From: Paralteromonas sediminis
Lineage (GTDB): Bacteria; Pseudomonadota; Gammaproteobacteria; Enterobacterales; Alteromonadaceae
Direction: 5' to 3'
Length of the DNA stretch: 64,000 nucleotides
Assembly: GCF_003820355.1 (NCBI RefSeq)
Contig: NZ_RPOK01000002.1
Coordinates: 372,001-436,000 of the forward strand
Position numbers and translations under genes: made by a program. The notes beneath the pieces were generated by a model. It did not search any database. It was not told the DNA's origin and saw only the letters and a program-made list of their open reading frames with translations. Shown in pieces: positions 46,009 through 55,647 of the stretch (the stretch's first letter is position 1; every line of letters starts with the position of its first letter).

Positions 46009-47046
46009 TTGTCCGAACTAACCATTGCGTTAGATATGATGGGGGGCGATATTGGCCCCCCAGTTACTTTTCCTGCCGCATTAAAAGCCGCTCAGGCCTA
46101 CCCAGATGTTACTTTTCTTTTGTTTGGCCACCAAGACGCCATTCAGCATGAGTTTAAAAAACGCAATATAAGTGAATCAGACGGCATTATGAGCCGAATG
46201 CCTATCGTGCATTGCGAAGAAGTCGTAGGAATGGGTGATTCGCCTGCTTCCGTATTGCGCAATAAAAAGCAGTCCTCCATGCGCAAGATGATAGAGTCTG
46301 TAGAACAGAACAACGCGCAAGCTTGTGTGAGTTCAGGGAATACGGGTGCATTAATGGCGCTGGCATATTACCGGCTAAAAACCCTATCAGGGATAGACAG
46401 GCCCGCCTTGGTATCTCGGATGCCAACAGCCGGTCAGCACAGGGTCTTTTTACTCGACCTTGGTGCAAATGTCACCTGTACTGCCGAAACCCTCTTTCAA
46501 TATGGTGTAATGGGCAGTGTATTAGCACAGCAGGTTGCACAAATAGAAAAGCCGAGAGTGGCGTTGTTAAACGTGGGCGAAGAAGATATCAAAGGCAATG
46601 CCCAGGTTAAGATGGCCGATCAAATATTCAAAAATGCCAATAGCGTCAATTATATTGGGTATGTGGAAGGAACGGAGATATTCTCTGACGCAGCCGATGT
46701 TATCGTCACCGACGGCTTTACCGGCAATATAGCGTTAAAATCCAGTGAGGGTTTAGCTAAGCTTGTTATTAATGAAGTGAAGCGTCAATCTCAGAAGAGT
46801 TTTTTGACCCGAATGATGGCTAGAGCTGCCATGCCACTTCTCAAGAAGATCTACAATCGCGTGAACCCCGACCAGTATAACGGCGCCAGTTTGATAGGAT
46901 TGCGCGGCACTGTGATAAAGAGTCACGGCAACGCATCCTCAGACGCGTTTTATTACGCCATTGGGCTTGCTATTCAAGAAGCCAGGATGCAAGTCCCTGA
47001 AAAAATAAAAGCGTCCATAGAGACCGTATTACTGGAGCAAATTTGA
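46009..47046 (+). CDS. plsX: Phosphate acyltransferase
   Basis: A 345-residue protein that makes acyl-phosphate from acyl-ACP, the first step of membrane phospholipid synthesis via PlsY. Conserved parts are [16 protein letters not shown] near the N-terminus, [64 protein letters not shown] and [19 protein letters not shown]. The start is TTG at 46009, with no strong Shine-Dalgarno; the next Met lies inside the conserved LDMMGGD core, so no later start is reasonable. It overlaps fabH by four bases. Confidence 0.93.
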   Translation: MSELTIALDMMGGDIGPPVTFPAALKAAQAYPDVTFLLFGHQDAIQHEFKKRNISESDGIMSRMPIVHCEEVVGMGDSPASVLRNKKQSSMRKMIESVEQNNAQACVSSGNTGALMALAYYRLKTLSGIDRPALVSRMPTAGQHRVFLLDLGANVTCTAETLFQYGVMGSVLAQQVAQIEKPRVALLNVGEEDIKGNAQVKMADQIFKNANSVNYIGYVEGTEIFSDAADVIVTDGFTGNIALKSSEGLAKLVINEVKRQSQKSFLTRMMARAAMPLLKKIYNRVNPDQYNGASLIGLRGTVIKSHGNASSDAFYYAIGLAIQEARMQVPEKIKASIETVLLEQI

Positions 47047-48008
47047 AAACATATTCGCGCTTTATTGGAACCGGGAGCTATTACCCGAGTGAAGTACGTT
47101 CTAACGCCGATCTTGAGTTAATGGTAGACACCAGCGATGAATGGATTACCGACAGAACAGGTATAAAAGAACGCCGTATCATTGGTGCAGATGAAACGGC
47201 TGCCACTATGGGTGTTGAAGCAAGTAAAAAAGCCATTGAGGCTGCTGGAATAGAACCGCACACTATCGATATGATTGTTTGTGCAACAACGAGCGGTCGC
47301 TATTCCCTTCCCAGCACAGCTTGTGAAATCCAAGGAATGCTAGGCATAGACAACATCCCGGCATTTGATGTCGCCGCAGCATGCGCGGGGTACTGCTATG
47401 CCTTGAGTGTGGCAGATCAATACATAAAGTCTGGCATGGCTAAAAGAATCCTGGTGGTGGGTACTGATTGCTTGAGCCGGTTAGTTGATCCTGCAGACCG
47501 TTCCATGGTCATTCTGTTTGGTGACGGGGCAGGGGCCACTATTATTGAGGCCAGCGAAGAGCCGGGTATATTATCGACGCACATTCACGCTGCCGGTCAA
47601 CATGGCGATTTACTATACGTTGGCAACCCGACGCGTGGCAACGAAGCCTCAATTCACGAAAATTGGGGAGTAATGAAAGGCAATGAAGTGTTCAAAGTTG
47701 CTGTCACAAAACTCAGTGAAGTTGTAGAGCAAACACTGGCTGCAAACAACATGCAAAAATCTGATCTCGATTGGCTGGTACCTCATCAGGCGAATTTCAG
47801 AATTATCAAAGCAACGGCCAAAAAGCTGAACATGTCACTAGATCAGGTTGTTATTACGCTTGAAAAATACGGTAATACTTCTGCAGCGACCGTTCCCACA
47901 GCGCTGGACACAGCTATCAGAGACGGCAGAATAAAACGCGGCCAAAATCTTTTACTTGAAGCTTTTGGTGGTGGATTTGCTTGGTCGTCGGCACTTGTGC
48001 GTTATTAA
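47043..48008 (+). CDS. fabH: 3-oxoacyl-ACP synthase III
   Basis: A 321-residue KAS III that condenses acetyl-CoA with malonyl-ACP to start fatty acid synthesis. The catalytic triad is visible: Cys in [18 protein letters not shown] near residue 114, His in [18 protein letters not shown], and Asn in [17 protein letters not shown]. The N-terminal [18 protein letters not shown] is usual. The start is TTG at 47043, overlapping the plsX stop (TTGA), with GGAG about 8 bases before. It is the second TTG start in a row. fabD begins 9 bases later. Confidence 0.95.
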   Translation: MKTYSRFIGTGSYYPSEVRSNADLELMVDTSDEWITDRTGIKERRIIGADETAATMGVEASKKAIEAAGIEPHTIDMIVCATTSGRYSLPSTACEIQGMLGIDNIPAFDVAAACAGYCYALSVADQYIKSGMAKRILVVGTDCLSRLVDPADRSMVILFGDGAGATIIEASEEPGILSTHIHAAGQHGDLLYVGNPTRGNEASIHENWGVMKGNEVFKVAVTKLSEVVEQTLAANNMQKSDLDWLVPHQANFRIIKATAKKLNMSLDQVVITLEKYGNTSAATVPTALDTAIRDGRIKRGQNLLLEAFGGGFAWSSALVRY

Positions 48009-48017
48009 GGAATCAAT

Positions 48018-48947
48018 ATGATGAACTCAACAGCATTTGTGTTCCCGGGGCAGGGGTCACAATCAAAGGGGATGTTAGCTGAGCTGGCGGCCCAAAACGA
48101 ATCTGTAAAAACAACGTTTGACCGAGCGTCTTCTATACTAGGTTACGACCTATGGCAAGTTGTGCAGGAAGACTCACAACAGACGTTAAATCAAACCCAG
48201 GTCACGCAACCCGCACTGCTTACTTCAAGCTATGCCATTTGGCAATTGCTGCACGAACAAGGTCATACGCCCGCCTACATGGCTGGACATAGTCTGGGTG
48301 AATATAGCGCCCTGGTTTGTGCAGGTGTGATGACATTGGAAGATGGTGTCAGTTTGGTTAAACAGCGCGGTGAGTTTATGCAACAAGCCGTACCCGCAGG
48401 CGAGGGCGCCATGTACGCTATAATCGGGTTGGCAGATGACAAAATTGAAGACATTTGTGCTCAAGTTCAAGGTGACCAAGGTGGCGTGATTGCGCCTGTT
48501 AATTATAATTCGCCTGGTCAGGTGGTTATTGCTGGCAGTGCGTTAAGCGCCGAAAAAGCAGCCGAACGCTGTAAAGAAGCGGGTGCCAAAAGAGCACTTC
48601 CTTTAGCCGTGAGTGTTCCATCGCATTGTGCGCTGATGAAGCCCGCGGCAGACAAACTAGCAGAGGTGCTCAGTGCAATCTCTCTCAATACACCGAATGT
48701 GCCTGTCATCAACAATGTAGATGTAGCGCAAGAGACTGATCCTGAAGCCATTCGTTCTGCACTGATAAGACAGTTATACAAGCCAGTTCAGTGGACCAAA
48801 ACAGTGGAAACGCTCCATGCCAAAGGTATAACTCGCCTGATAGAAGTGGGCCCAGGCAAAGTATTGACCGGTCTGAATAAACGAATTGTTAAATCGTTGC
48901 AATGCAGCGCAGCGAATACACCAGACACCATTGTGTTGGAAAACTAA
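48018..48947 (+). CDS. fabD: Malonyl-CoA:ACP transacylase
   Basis: A 309-residue enzyme that moves malonyl from CoA to ACP. The catalytic Ser lies in YMAGHSLGEYSALVCAG near residue 92, and the active-site His is near residue 200 in SVPSHCALMKPAADKL. AFVFPGQGSQSKGM is the usual N-terminus, with the GQGSQ oxyanion segment. The length matches the E. coli enzyme (309). It follows fabH closely, and fabG starts 11 bases after its stop. Confidence 0.95.
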   Translation: MMNSTAFVFPGQGSQSKGMLAELAAQNESVKTTFDRASSILGYDLWQVVQEDSQQTLNQTQVTQPALLTSSYAIWQLLHEQGHTPAYMAGHSLGEYSALVCAGVMTLEDGVSLVKQRGEFMQQAVPAGEGAMYAIIGLADDKIEDICAQVQGDQGGVIAPVNYNSPGQVVIAGSALSAEKAAERCKEAGAKRALPLAVSVPSHCALMKPAADKLAEVLSAISLNTPNVPVINNVDVAQETDPEAIRSALIRQLYKPVQWTKTVETLHAKGITRLIEVGPGKVLTGLNKRIVKSLQCSAANTPDTIVLEN

Positions 48948-48958
48948 CAGGAATAAAT

Positions 48959-49696
48959 ATGACACAATTAAGCGGAAAAGTTGCGCTGGTAACAGGCGCA
49001 AGTCGAGGTATCGGTAAGGCCATAGCCCAGCAGCTTGTTGAGCAAGGTGCGTTTGTAGTTGGTACGGCAACCTCAGAGGCTGGTGCGGCGGCAATCAGTG
49101 AATACCTTGGTGACAGCGGACAGGGCAAAGTACTCAATGTAATGCAGCAAGATAGCATTGAAGCGTTGTTGTCAGATATCAACAACGACCATGGTGGTGT
49201 TGATATTCTTGTCAATAATGCGGGTATCACGCGAGATAATCTTCTTATGCGGATGAAAGACGCAGAGTGGGATGACATCATTGCCACCAACTTGACATCT
49301 ATTTTCAAACTATCTAAGGCAGTACTTAGAGGTATGATGAAAAAGCGCCATGGTCGCATCGTTAATATAGGTTCTGTTGTAGGCAGTACTGGTAATCCAG
49401 GACAGGCAAACTATGCGGCAGCAAAAGCTGGCGTTATTGGTTTCACCAAATCAATGGCCAGAGAGGTGGCATCGAGAGGCATTACAATAAATGTGGTCGC
49501 ACCGGGCTTTATTGATACAGACATGACACAGTCGCTTACAAATGAACAAAAAGAGGCGATTTTTAAGGACATACCTGCCAACAGACTGGGCGCGCCAGAA
49601 GAAATCGCATCAGCGGTGAGCTTTTTAGTGTCTGATTCTGCTGCCTATATTACTGGTGAAACATTGCATGTTAACGGCGGAATGCATATGGTATAA
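48959..49696 (+). CDS. fabG: 3-oxoacyl-ACP reductase
   Basis: A 245-residue short-chain dehydrogenase that reduces 3-oxoacyl-ACP with NADPH. The NADPH-binding motif is ALVTGASRGIGKAIAQQL, with the NNAGITRDN motif; the catalytic Ser-Tyr-Lys set is in NIGSVVGSTGNPGQANYAAAK. The C-terminal EIASAVSFLVSDSAAYITGE is typical. The start is the ATG at 48959, with AGGA upstream; a longer start at 48902 lies inside fabD and is not used. Two hairpins follow before acpP. Confidence 0.95.
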   Translation: MTQLSGKVALVTGASRGIGKAIAQQLVEQGAFVVGTATSEAGAAAISEYLGDSGQGKVLNVMQQDSIEALLSDINNDHGGVDILVNNAGITRDNLLMRMKDAEWDDIIATNLTSIFKLSKAVLRGMMKKRHGRIVNIGSVVGSTGNPGQANYAAAKAGVIGFTKSMAREVASRGITINVVAPGFIDTDMTQSLTNEQKEAIFKDIPANRLGAPEEIASAVSFLVSDSAAYITGETLHVNGGMHMV

Positions 49697-49712
49697 GCCT
49701 GCTTAAACAGGC
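49697..49712 (+). terminator. Small hairpin after fabG
   Basis: GCCTG (49697-49701) and CAGGC (49708-49712) form a 5-bp stem with a six-base loop directly after the fabG stop. Only a short AT-rich run follows, so it may slow or process rather than end transcription. Confidence 0.4.
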
Positions 49713-49722
49713 AATTTAAAAC

Positions 49723-49752
49723 ACATCCTGCTATTGAATGTTAACAGGATGT
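49723..49752 (+). ncRNA. Hairpin upstream of acpP
   Basis: ACATCCTG (49723-49730) and CAGGATGT (49745-49752) form a perfect 8-bp stem with a 14-base loop. It lies between fabG and the acpP promoter region. It may be an RNA processing or partial termination element that sets the high acpP level; this is an inference from position only. Confidence 0.35.
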
Positions 49753-49824
49753 TGATTACTATTTTCAACTGGTTGCTGGTTCGACCTTTGAATAGATGAC
49801 GTTAGGTACTTGCATAGCGGCATT

Positions 49825-49854
49825 TTGACAAATAAACTAGCGACAATTTTTACT
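49825..49854 (+). promoter_or_regulatory. Candidate internal promoter of acpP
   Basis: TTGACA at 49825-49830 is a consensus -35. The best -10 is TTTACT at 49849-49854, 18 bases later (four of six consensus positions). acpP in E. coli also has its own promoter inside the fab cluster. Confidence 0.5.
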
Positions 49855-49884
49855 ATCTAGTGACGTTTAAGGGAAACCTAGAAT

Positions 49885-50124
49885 ATGAGTAACATCGAAG
49901 AGCGCGTTAAGAAAATTATCGTTGAACAGCTTGGCGTTAAAGAAGAAGAAGTTAAAGCCGAAGCTTCATTTGTTGATGATTTGGGCGCTGATTCGCTCGA
50001 CACTGTTGAGCTTGTCATGGCTTTAGAAGAAGAATTTGATACTGAAATTCCGGATGAAGAAGCTGAAAAGATTACCACTGTCCAGTCAGCTATCGACTAC
50101 ATTAACGCTAATAAAGACGCGTAA
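49885..50124 (+). CDS. acpP: Acyl carrier protein
   Basis: A 79-residue acidic protein that carries growing acyl chains. The 4'-phosphopantetheine attachment Ser is in [21 protein letters not shown] near residue 37. The N-terminus [20 protein letters not shown] and C-terminus [18 protein letters not shown] are close to E. coli AcpP. It probably has its own promoter, besides read-through from the fab genes, and is followed by a hairpin before fabF. Confidence 0.98.
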   Translation: MSNIEERVKKIIVEQLGVKEEEVKAEASFVDDLGADSLDTVELVMALEEEFDTEIPDEEAEKITTVQSAIDYINANKDA

Positions 50125-50133
50125 ATCCTTTTG

Positions 50134-50165
50134 AAAAAGCGGCTCATTCAGAGCCGTTTTTCTGT
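50134..50165 (+). terminator. Terminator/attenuator after acpP
   Basis: CGGCTC (50140-50145), loop ATTCA, and GAGCCG (50151-50156) form a 6-bp GC-rich stem with an A-run before and TTTTTCTGTTT after. It probably stops most acpP transcripts while letting some through to fabF. Confidence 0.8.
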
Positions 50166-50202
50166 TTCAAGCACTACTACTCTTTACTAACGAGGACAAA
50201 AC

Positions 50203-51441
50203 GTGTCAAAACGTCGTGTTGTTGTTACCGGGCTGGGAATGTTATCCCCTCTCGGTTTGGACGTGGATACTACCTGGAAAGCGTTGCTTGAAGGGACAAG
50301 TGGCATCGGTCCAATTACCCACTTTGATTGTGCTAACTATGGCACGCGATTCGCTGGCGAAGTAAAGGATTTCGACCCGTTGGCGTATATCGACAAAAAA
50401 GAAACCAAAAAGATGGATCGCTTTATACAGCTTGGTATTGCTGCTGGTAAGCAGGCACTGCAGGATTCCGGTCTGCAAATAAACACTGACAATGCGCACC
50501 GCATTGGTGTTGCTATCGGTTCTGGGATAGGCGGGCTTGCTCAAATTGAGCAAAACCATGACAAGCTTGTAAACAGTGGTCCAAAGCGCGTTTCACCTTT
50601 TTTTGTGCCCTCAACTATTACCAATATGATTTCCGGCTTTTTGTCGATCATGGAGGGAATGAAAGGGCCAAATCTTAATGTAGTGACCGCTTGTACTACG
50701 GGTGTTCACAACATAGGTGTGGCGGCACGCACCATTGCTTATGGCGACGCAGACGCTATGTTAGCAGGTGGTGCAGAGGCTTCAATTACGCCATTGGGTA
50801 TTGCCGGTTTTGGTGCGGCAAGAGCACTTTCAACCAATAATGAAAACCCCCAAGCCGCAAGCCGCCCCTGGGATAAAGACAGAGATGGTTTTGTGATGGG
50901 AGAAGGTGCCGGTGTGGTAATGCTCGAGGAATATGAGTCTGCCAAAGCGCGTGGTGCGACGATTTATGCTGAGCTTGTTGGCTTTGGTATGAGTGGTGAC
51001 GCATATCACATGACTTCGCCGCCTGAAGATGGTGAAGGTGCTGCTGCATCGATGAAAAATGCCATATCTGATGCATCAATTGATGCCGCTGAAATCGGCT
51101 ATGTTAATGCGCACGGTACATCAACACCGGCAGGTGATGTTGCAGAAGTGTCTGCGATTAAAGCGGTATTTGGTGAGCATGCTGGTAAGGTAATGGTGAG
51201 TTCGACTAAATCAATGATCGGTCACTTGTTAGGTGCGGCCGGTTCGGTGGAAGCTATTTTTACCGTGTTGGCACTGCGAGATAAGATGGCACCGCCTACC
51301 ATAAATTTGGATAATCCAGGTGAGGGCTGTGACTTAGATTTCGTCCCTAATAAAGCCAAACCATTTGCAGAAGAGTATGCACTTTGCAATTCCTTTGGGT
51401 TTGGTGGTACGAACGGATCATTAATTTTCAAGCGTATTTAA
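50203..51441 (+). CDS. fabF: 3-oxoacyl-ACP synthase II
   Basis: A 412-residue KAS II that elongates acyl-ACP and tunes unsaturated chain length. The catalytic residues are visible: Cys in [20 protein letters not shown] near residue 163, His in [13 protein letters not shown] near residue 303, and His in [20 protein letters not shown] near residue 340. [14 protein letters not shown] begins the protein, and [16 protein letters not shown] ends it. It starts about 78 bases after acpP, with GAGGA upstream. A terminator candidate lies downstream. Confidence 0.95.
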   Translation: MSKRRVVVTGLGMLSPLGLDVDTTWKALLEGTSGIGPITHFDCANYGTRFAGEVKDFDPLAYIDKKETKKMDRFIQLGIAAGKQALQDSGLQINTDNAHRIGVAIGSGIGGLAQIEQNHDKLVNSGPKRVSPFFVPSTITNMISGFLSIMEGMKGPNLNVVTACTTGVHNIGVAARTIAYGDADAMLAGGAEASITPLGIAGFGAARALSTNNENPQAASRPWDKDRDGFVMGEGAGVVMLEEYESAKARGATIYAELVGFGMSGDAYHMTSPPEDGEGAAASMKNAISDASIDAAEIGYVNAHGTSTPAGDVAEVSAIKAVFGEHAGKVMVSSTKSMIGHLLGAAGSVEAIFTVLALRDKMAPPTINLDNPGEGCDLDFVPNKAKPFAEEYALCNSFGFGGTNGSLIFKRI

Positions 51442-51466
51442 CGCTACCTGAATTGTTTCTTTTTGA

Positions 51467-51504
51467 GACCATGTTAACAGTGTTAGCATGGTCTTCTTTG
51501 TTTT
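51467..51504 (+). terminator. Terminator after fabF
   Basis: GACCATG (51467-51473) and CATGGTC (51487-51493) pair; with an inner TAAC/GTTA, the stem is about 12 bp with one wobble pair and a 3-base loop. TTCTTTGTTTT follows, so it likely ends the fab transcript and separates it from pabC. Confidence 0.75.
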
Positions 51505-51519
51505 ATGTCTTAAAAAAAC

Positions 51520-52320
51520 GTGTATCAAATTATTGAACATTGGTCGGACTGTGATCGAGCCATTTATTACGGTGATGGCATCTTTACCACCATGCGGGTG
51601 ACTTCTGGGAAGGTATCTTTGCTTGAATACCATCTGACCAGGCTGGATCGCGATGCGCAAAAACTGGGTTTACCTCCGGTCAATGAAGAAATTGTAAAGG
51701 CTATCACTGATCGAGCAGGACAATTAAACAATGGCGTTTTAAAAGTTACCTTATCCTGCGGTGACGGGGGGCGTGGTTATGCCAGGCCTGACACGCTGAC
51801 TCCTGTAGTATTTTTCTCACAAGGGCAGATCCCACTAAACTATAGTCGTTGGGAAAAAGAAGGGGTTTCACTTGGTGTGAGTCAGATTCGCCTCGCTAAA
51901 CAGCCTCTTTTGGCCGGTATTAAGCATTTGAATCGGCTTGAACAAGTACTGATAAAACAGCACATGCCAAAAGAGTTCGATGATGTTTTGGTGTTAGACA
52001 CTGACAACCACATTGTTGAATGTAGCAGTGCAAACGTATTTTGGTATAAAAATGAGACTTGGTACACCCCGGAGCTAACCAATAGCGGTGTCAGTGGTGT
52101 TATGCGAGCACATATAGTAAATTTTTTCAGGGCCAGTGCGATCCCTCATGCCGAGGTATCAGTAAGTGTAAAAAAAGTACTCGATTGCGAGGCCATGTTT
52201 ATATGCAATGCGCTTATGGGCTTAGTTCCTGTCAAAAGGCTCCATGCAGAGCAGCGTCAATATCAAAAAGAGATAAAACGAGTGTGTGAATTGCGGGCAA
52301 AGGTATTGGAAACCTTATGA
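51520..52320 (+). CDS. pabC: Aminodeoxychorismate lyase
   Basis: A 266-residue PLP enzyme of fold type IV that converts aminodeoxychorismate to 4-aminobenzoate for folate. The N-terminal RAIYYGDGIFTTMRVTSGKV holds the family's YGDGxFxT motif. GIKHLNRLEQVLI contains the family's catalytic Lys region, and VECSSANVFWYKN is the phosphate-contact loop. The start is GTG at 51520 with no strong Shine-Dalgarno. The gene overlaps mltG by four bases (ATGA) and starts the pabC-mltG-tmk-holB-tatD run. Confidence 0.92.
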   Translation: MYQIIEHWSDCDRAIYYGDGIFTTMRVTSGKVSLLEYHLTRLDRDAQKLGLPPVNEEIVKAITDRAGQLNNGVLKVTLSCGDGGRGYARPDTLTPVVFFSQGQIPLNYSRWEKEGVSLGVSQIRLAKQPLLAGIKHLNRLEQVLIKQHMPKEFDDVLVLDTDNHIVECSSANVFWYKNETWYTPELTNSGVSGVMRAHIVNFFRASAIPHAEVSVSVKKVLDCEAMFICNALMGLVPVKRLHAEQRQYQKEIKRVCELRAKVLETL

Positions 52321-53333
52321 TTGCCAGAATATTGCTAGGTACTGCGGGTATCCTTGTTATGCTTAGCCTTCTTACAGGGTTATGGTACAAGAGCCAGATA
52401 GCGCATCCACTAGGCATAGACAATGGTACGCTGTTGGCGGTGAGCGGTGGAGACACCCCCCATTCAGTGCTTAAAGATTTACTAGCAAAAAGTGATCATG
52501 ACCTACCTGTACTGGTTGGCAAAATTTGGATAAAAACGGCGTTGGGTAAAAAGCCGATCCAAAAAGGCATCTACGAAATAGATGCCACTATGACTATTGA
52601 ACAAGTTTATGCATTACTGCAATCAGGCAAGCAAAAACAATTTTCTATCACATTAGTTGAAGGTCTGACTTTCAAAGACTGGTTAGGTCAGCTAAAGCAA
52701 GCACCCTATTTACACGATGACTGGAATGAGGAAACTTCTGAGCTTTTAATGGACAAACTTTATAAAACGTTAGAGTTGGAAGTGTCGTCCTGGGAAGGTT
52801 TACTGTTAGCTGAAACCTATGCCTATACAGCTCACAGTAAAATCAGTGATATTGTTGTTCGCGCCGCGAATGCGCTTCACAATGCGTTAGGTCTCATCCA
52901 GTCATCATTTCCGCTGCCAAACGAGTTAAACTCCCAATACGAAGCATTGATCCTTGCTTCTATCGTAGAAAAGGAAACGGCGCAACCCGATGAAAGAGCA
53001 TTAATCTCAGGGGTTTTTCTCAACCGTTTAGCGCTTGGCATGAAGCTACAAACCGACCCTACTGTTATTTACGGCATAGGGGAGGGATTTGACGGCGACA
53101 TCACCCGTGCACATTTGCGTCAAGCCACTCCTTACAATACATACGTGATTAAAGGATTGCCTCCCACTCCCATTGCTATGGTAGGAAGAGAAGCGCTACA
53201 GGCCGTCTATCAGCCAATGCCCACTGAATTTTTGTACTTTGTTGCTAAAGGCGATGGCACGCACCAGTTTTCAAAGACCTTAGCTGAACATAATAAGGCA
53301 GTTAGAAAATACCAATTAGGAATAAATGAGTGA
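52317..53333 (+). CDS. mltG: Endolytic murein transglycosylase
   Basis: A 338-residue YceG-like protein. An N-terminal transmembrane segment (ILLGTAGILVMLSLLTGL) anchors it in the inner membrane. A LysM-like region (PIQKGIYEIDATMTIEQVYALL) comes next, and the catalytic domain has ILASIVEKETAQPDERALIS (the catalytic Glu) and LQTDPTVIYGIG, followed by TPYNTYVIKGLPPTPI. MltG cleaves nascent glycan strands and ends elongation. It overlaps pabC by four bases and tmk by four. Confidence 0.95.
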   Translation: MIARILLGTAGILVMLSLLTGLWYKSQIAHPLGIDNGTLLAVSGGDTPHSVLKDLLAKSDHDLPVLVGKIWIKTALGKKPIQKGIYEIDATMTIEQVYALLQSGKQKQFSITLVEGLTFKDWLGQLKQAPYLHDDWNEETSELLMDKLYKTLELEVSSWEGLLLAETYAYTAHSKISDIVVRAANALHNALGLIQSSFPLPNELNSQYEALILASIVEKETAQPDERALISGVFLNRLALGMKLQTDPTVIYGIGEGFDGDITRAHLRQATPYNTYVIKGLPPTPIAMVGREALQAVYQPMPTEFLYFVAKGDGTHQFSKTLAEHNKAVRKYQLGINE

Positions 53334-53959
53334 TTAAACCGATCGGAAAGTTTATTGTGGTTGAAGGACTCGAAGGAGCAGGAAAGTCCTCCGCCATCAA
53401 CGCGATTACGCACGTTTTACAAACCAACGACATCGACCATATTACAACTAGAGAGCCGGGTGGAACACCGATGGCAGAGCGTATTCGCGAATGTGTCAAA
53501 CACGATTGGGAAGAGCGTGTTGATGAGAAAACGGAATTGCTTCTAATGTATGCAGCAAGAGTTCAGCTGGTTGAAAATACGATTAAGCCAGCGCTAGAGA
53601 GGGGCGTATGGGTGATTGGTGATCGTCATGATCTCAGCTCACAGGCTTATCAAGGTGGTGGCAGAGGCCTTGATAAAACCGTGCTGGGCCAGTTGAAGTC
53701 GTTAACACTGGGAGACTTTGAACCTGACTTAACCTTGTATTTGGATATTGACCCGGAAGTCGGATTGCGCCGAGCAAAAGGCCGGGGCGCACTGGACAGA
53801 ATAGAGAAAGCTTCTCTAGATTTTTTCATCCGGACACGTGAACGATATCTTGAATTAGTTAATCACAATGAGAAGGCGGAGGTTATTGATGCCATGCAAG
53901 ATATGCCGCTAGTGCATCAACGTCTCAAAGATATCATGCGGAGCTATGTCAGTTCATGA
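53330..53959 (+). CDS. tmk: Thymidylate kinase
   Basis: A 209-residue P-loop kinase that makes dTDP from dTMP. The P-loop is VEGLEGAGKSSAINAI near residue 12; TTREPGGTPMAERIRE and VIGDRHDLSSQAYQGGGR follow (the DR motif, with His in the usual Tyr position), then KGRGALDRIEK (lid). The start is GTG at 53330, overlapping the mltG stop. tmk-holB is a common gamma-proteobacterial pair, with a four-base overlap at holB here. Confidence 0.95.
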   Translation: MIKPIGKFIVVEGLEGAGKSSAINAITHVLQTNDIDHITTREPGGTPMAERIRECVKHDWEERVDEKTELLLMYAARVQLVENTIKPALERGVWVIGDRHDLSSQAYQGGGRGLDKTVLGQLKSLTLGDFEPDLTLYLDIDPEVGLRRAKGRGALDRIEKASLDFFIRTRERYLELVNHNEKAEVIDAMQDMPLVHQRLKDIMRSYVSS

Positions 53960-54855
53960 GGCTAACCTGGTTTACCCCCTTATTTGAAAACATTATGAGA
54001 CGGGCGCACGATGAAAACTTACATCATGCCCTTTTGCTTGCCGGGCCAGAAGGTATTGGAAAGCAAGAACTCGCCCATGACATTGGTCAAGGCCTATTGT
54101 GTCAATCGCCTAGCATTCAGGGCGCCTGCAATCAGTGTTCAGCTTGTGATTTGTTTAACGCGGGAAGCCATTCAGATTTTTATCTGGTAGAAAGTGAAAA
54201 ACAGATTGGCGTTGATGCCATTAGAAGCGTTATCAGTGCTTTGTCGAAAACCGCACAACACGGATCGCGTAAAGTATGTATCATACGCGCGGCACATTCT
54301 ATGACAGAGTCAGCGGCAAATGCGCTGTTGAAAACGTTAGAAGAGCCGACCAAAAATACATACTTGGTACTCATCGTTGATGAAATTCATCAGATTTTAC
54401 CAACCATTCTTAGTCGCTGTGAAAAGTGGTCTTTACGTTCGCCTGAGCCGGAACAGGCCATTTCATGGTTACAAAGCTATTATCCTGACAAAGGGCCTTT
54501 CGACGTTAACCTAGTACGCGCCTATGGTGGCGCCCCCTTGCGGTTGGTTAAAGCCTTGGAGCAGGAAAATGACAAGGTATTTAGTCGTTTCGACTCTGAT
54601 CTAAACGATGTTATTACAGGTAATAAAACATCGTTGAAAATGGCACAGGAGTGGCAGGATTCAGGTAACCGGTTGATCAATTGGTGTCAGATGAAGTGTC
54701 TAAAGGCCTATAGAAATAATACCAGGCAAGACATACTCAGGGCTTACCAACTGTGTATAGAGGCAGCCACACGAATGACACATCCAGGTGTTAACAAGGT
54801 GCTTGTCTTAGTCGATGTTATTCACAATGTTAGCCACGCCGTTAAGCAAAAATAA
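53956..54855 (+). CDS. holB: DNA polymerase III delta prime subunit
   Basis: A 299-residue clamp-loader subunit. The N-terminal AAA-like domain has LLLAGPEGIGKQELAHDIG (a degenerate P-loop), the zinc module C-(x)11-C-x-x-C-x-x-C (CQSPSIQGACNQCSACDLF), the sensor region IIRAAHSMTESAANALLKTL, and EEPTKNTYLVLIVDEIHQIL with SRCEKW. The remaining part is the helical collar. It follows tmk with an ATGA overlap. The next gene, tatD, is 15 bases downstream; no PilZ gene lies between, unlike in pseudomonads. Confidence 0.93.
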   Translation: MRLTWFTPLFENIMRRAHDENLHHALLLAGPEGIGKQELAHDIGQGLLCQSPSIQGACNQCSACDLFNAGSHSDFYLVESEKQIGVDAIRSVISALSKTAQHGSRKVCIIRAAHSMTESAANALLKTLEEPTKNTYLVLIVDEIHQILPTILSRCEKWSLRSPEPEQAISWLQSYYPDKGPFDVNLVRAYGGAPLRLVKALEQENDKVFSRFDSDLNDVITGNKTSLKMAQEWQDSGNRLINWCQMKCLKAYRNNTRQDILRAYQLCIEAATRMTHPGVNKVLVLVDVIHNVSHAVKQK

Positions 54856-54870
54856 TAAGAGGTATTGCGA

Positions 54871-55647
54871 GTGTTTGTTGATTCACATTGTCACCTAGAT
54901 CGCCTGGATCCCAACTCAGGTAGTGTGGATGAGGCTTTGAAATTTGCTCAGTCCCGTGGCGTTAAGCATTTTTTGTGTGTGGCCGTTTCAGTCAAAGAGT
55001 TCGATGCCATGATGGATGTAGTCTCAGCCTATGACAATGTTTCTGTGTCTTGCGGTGTACATCCGCTTCACCAGGAAGATGCCTGCTCGAGACAAGTATT
55101 ACTTGAGAAGGCAAGTGATCAACGGGTTGTCGCCATTGGTGAAACTGGTCTTGATTATTATTACAGTGAAGAGTCAAAAGCGGTGCAGATGACCTCTTTT
55201 ATCGATCACATACACGTTGCCAATGAATTGAAGAAACCTTTAATCATCCATACCCGCGGAGCAAAAGAGGATACCTTAGGGCTCCTTGAAGCCCATTTGG
55301 CTGATCATACGCAAGGTGTTTTGCATTGTTTTACTGAAGACTGGGATATGGCTGAAAAAGCCATGGAGATGGGGATGTACATCTCGATCTCTGGTATTGT
55401 GACTTTTCGCACAGCTGATGCACTGCGCGATGTGGCCAAGCGGGTTCCACTTGATAAATTACTTATCGAAACAGATTCCCCCTGGCTTGCGCCTGTTCCG
55501 CATAGAGGCAAACCCAATCAACCTGCTTATGTTGTAGAGGTGGCTGAATATATTGCCAATTTACGGGGCATATCTGTTAACGAGCTGGCAGAAGCGACGA
55601 CGGATAATTTCTACCGCCTGTTTGCGCTTTGCAACAAAACCTCATGA
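54871..55647 (+). CDS. tatD: TatD-family metal-dependent deoxyribonuclease
   Basis: A 258-residue TIM-barrel hydrolase of the TatD/YcfH group. It shows FVDSHCHLDRL at the N-terminus (metal-binding His-x-His), SCGVHPL, AIGETGLDYYY (Glu), PLIIHTRGA (His), GVLHCFTEDW and LIETDSPWLAPVPHRGKPN (Asp). The start is GTG at 54871, with AAGAGG eight bases upstream; the TTG at 54865 is too close to the Shine-Dalgarno. It follows holB, the YcfH place in E. coli. The downstream gene overlaps it by four bases. The family symbol is used loosely; ycfH is an equal name. Confidence 0.88.
   Translation: MFVDSHCHLDRLDPNSGSVDEALKFAQSRGVKHFLCVAVSVKEFDAMMDVVSAYDNVSVSCGVHPLHQEDACSRQVLLEKASDQRVVAIGETGLDYYYSEESKAVQMTSFIDHIHVANELKKPLIIHTRGAKEDTLGLLEAHLADHTQGVLHCFTEDWDMAEKAMEMGMYISISGIVTFRTADALRDVAKRVPLDKLLIETDSPWLAPVPHRGKPNQPAYVVEVAEYIANLRGISVNELAEATTDNFYRLFALCNKTS

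Noticed and set aside
48902-48958. A longer fabG starting at 48902
   Set aside because: The extra 19 residues lie inside fabD, lack the family pattern, and a good Shine-Dalgarno precedes the ATG at 48959.
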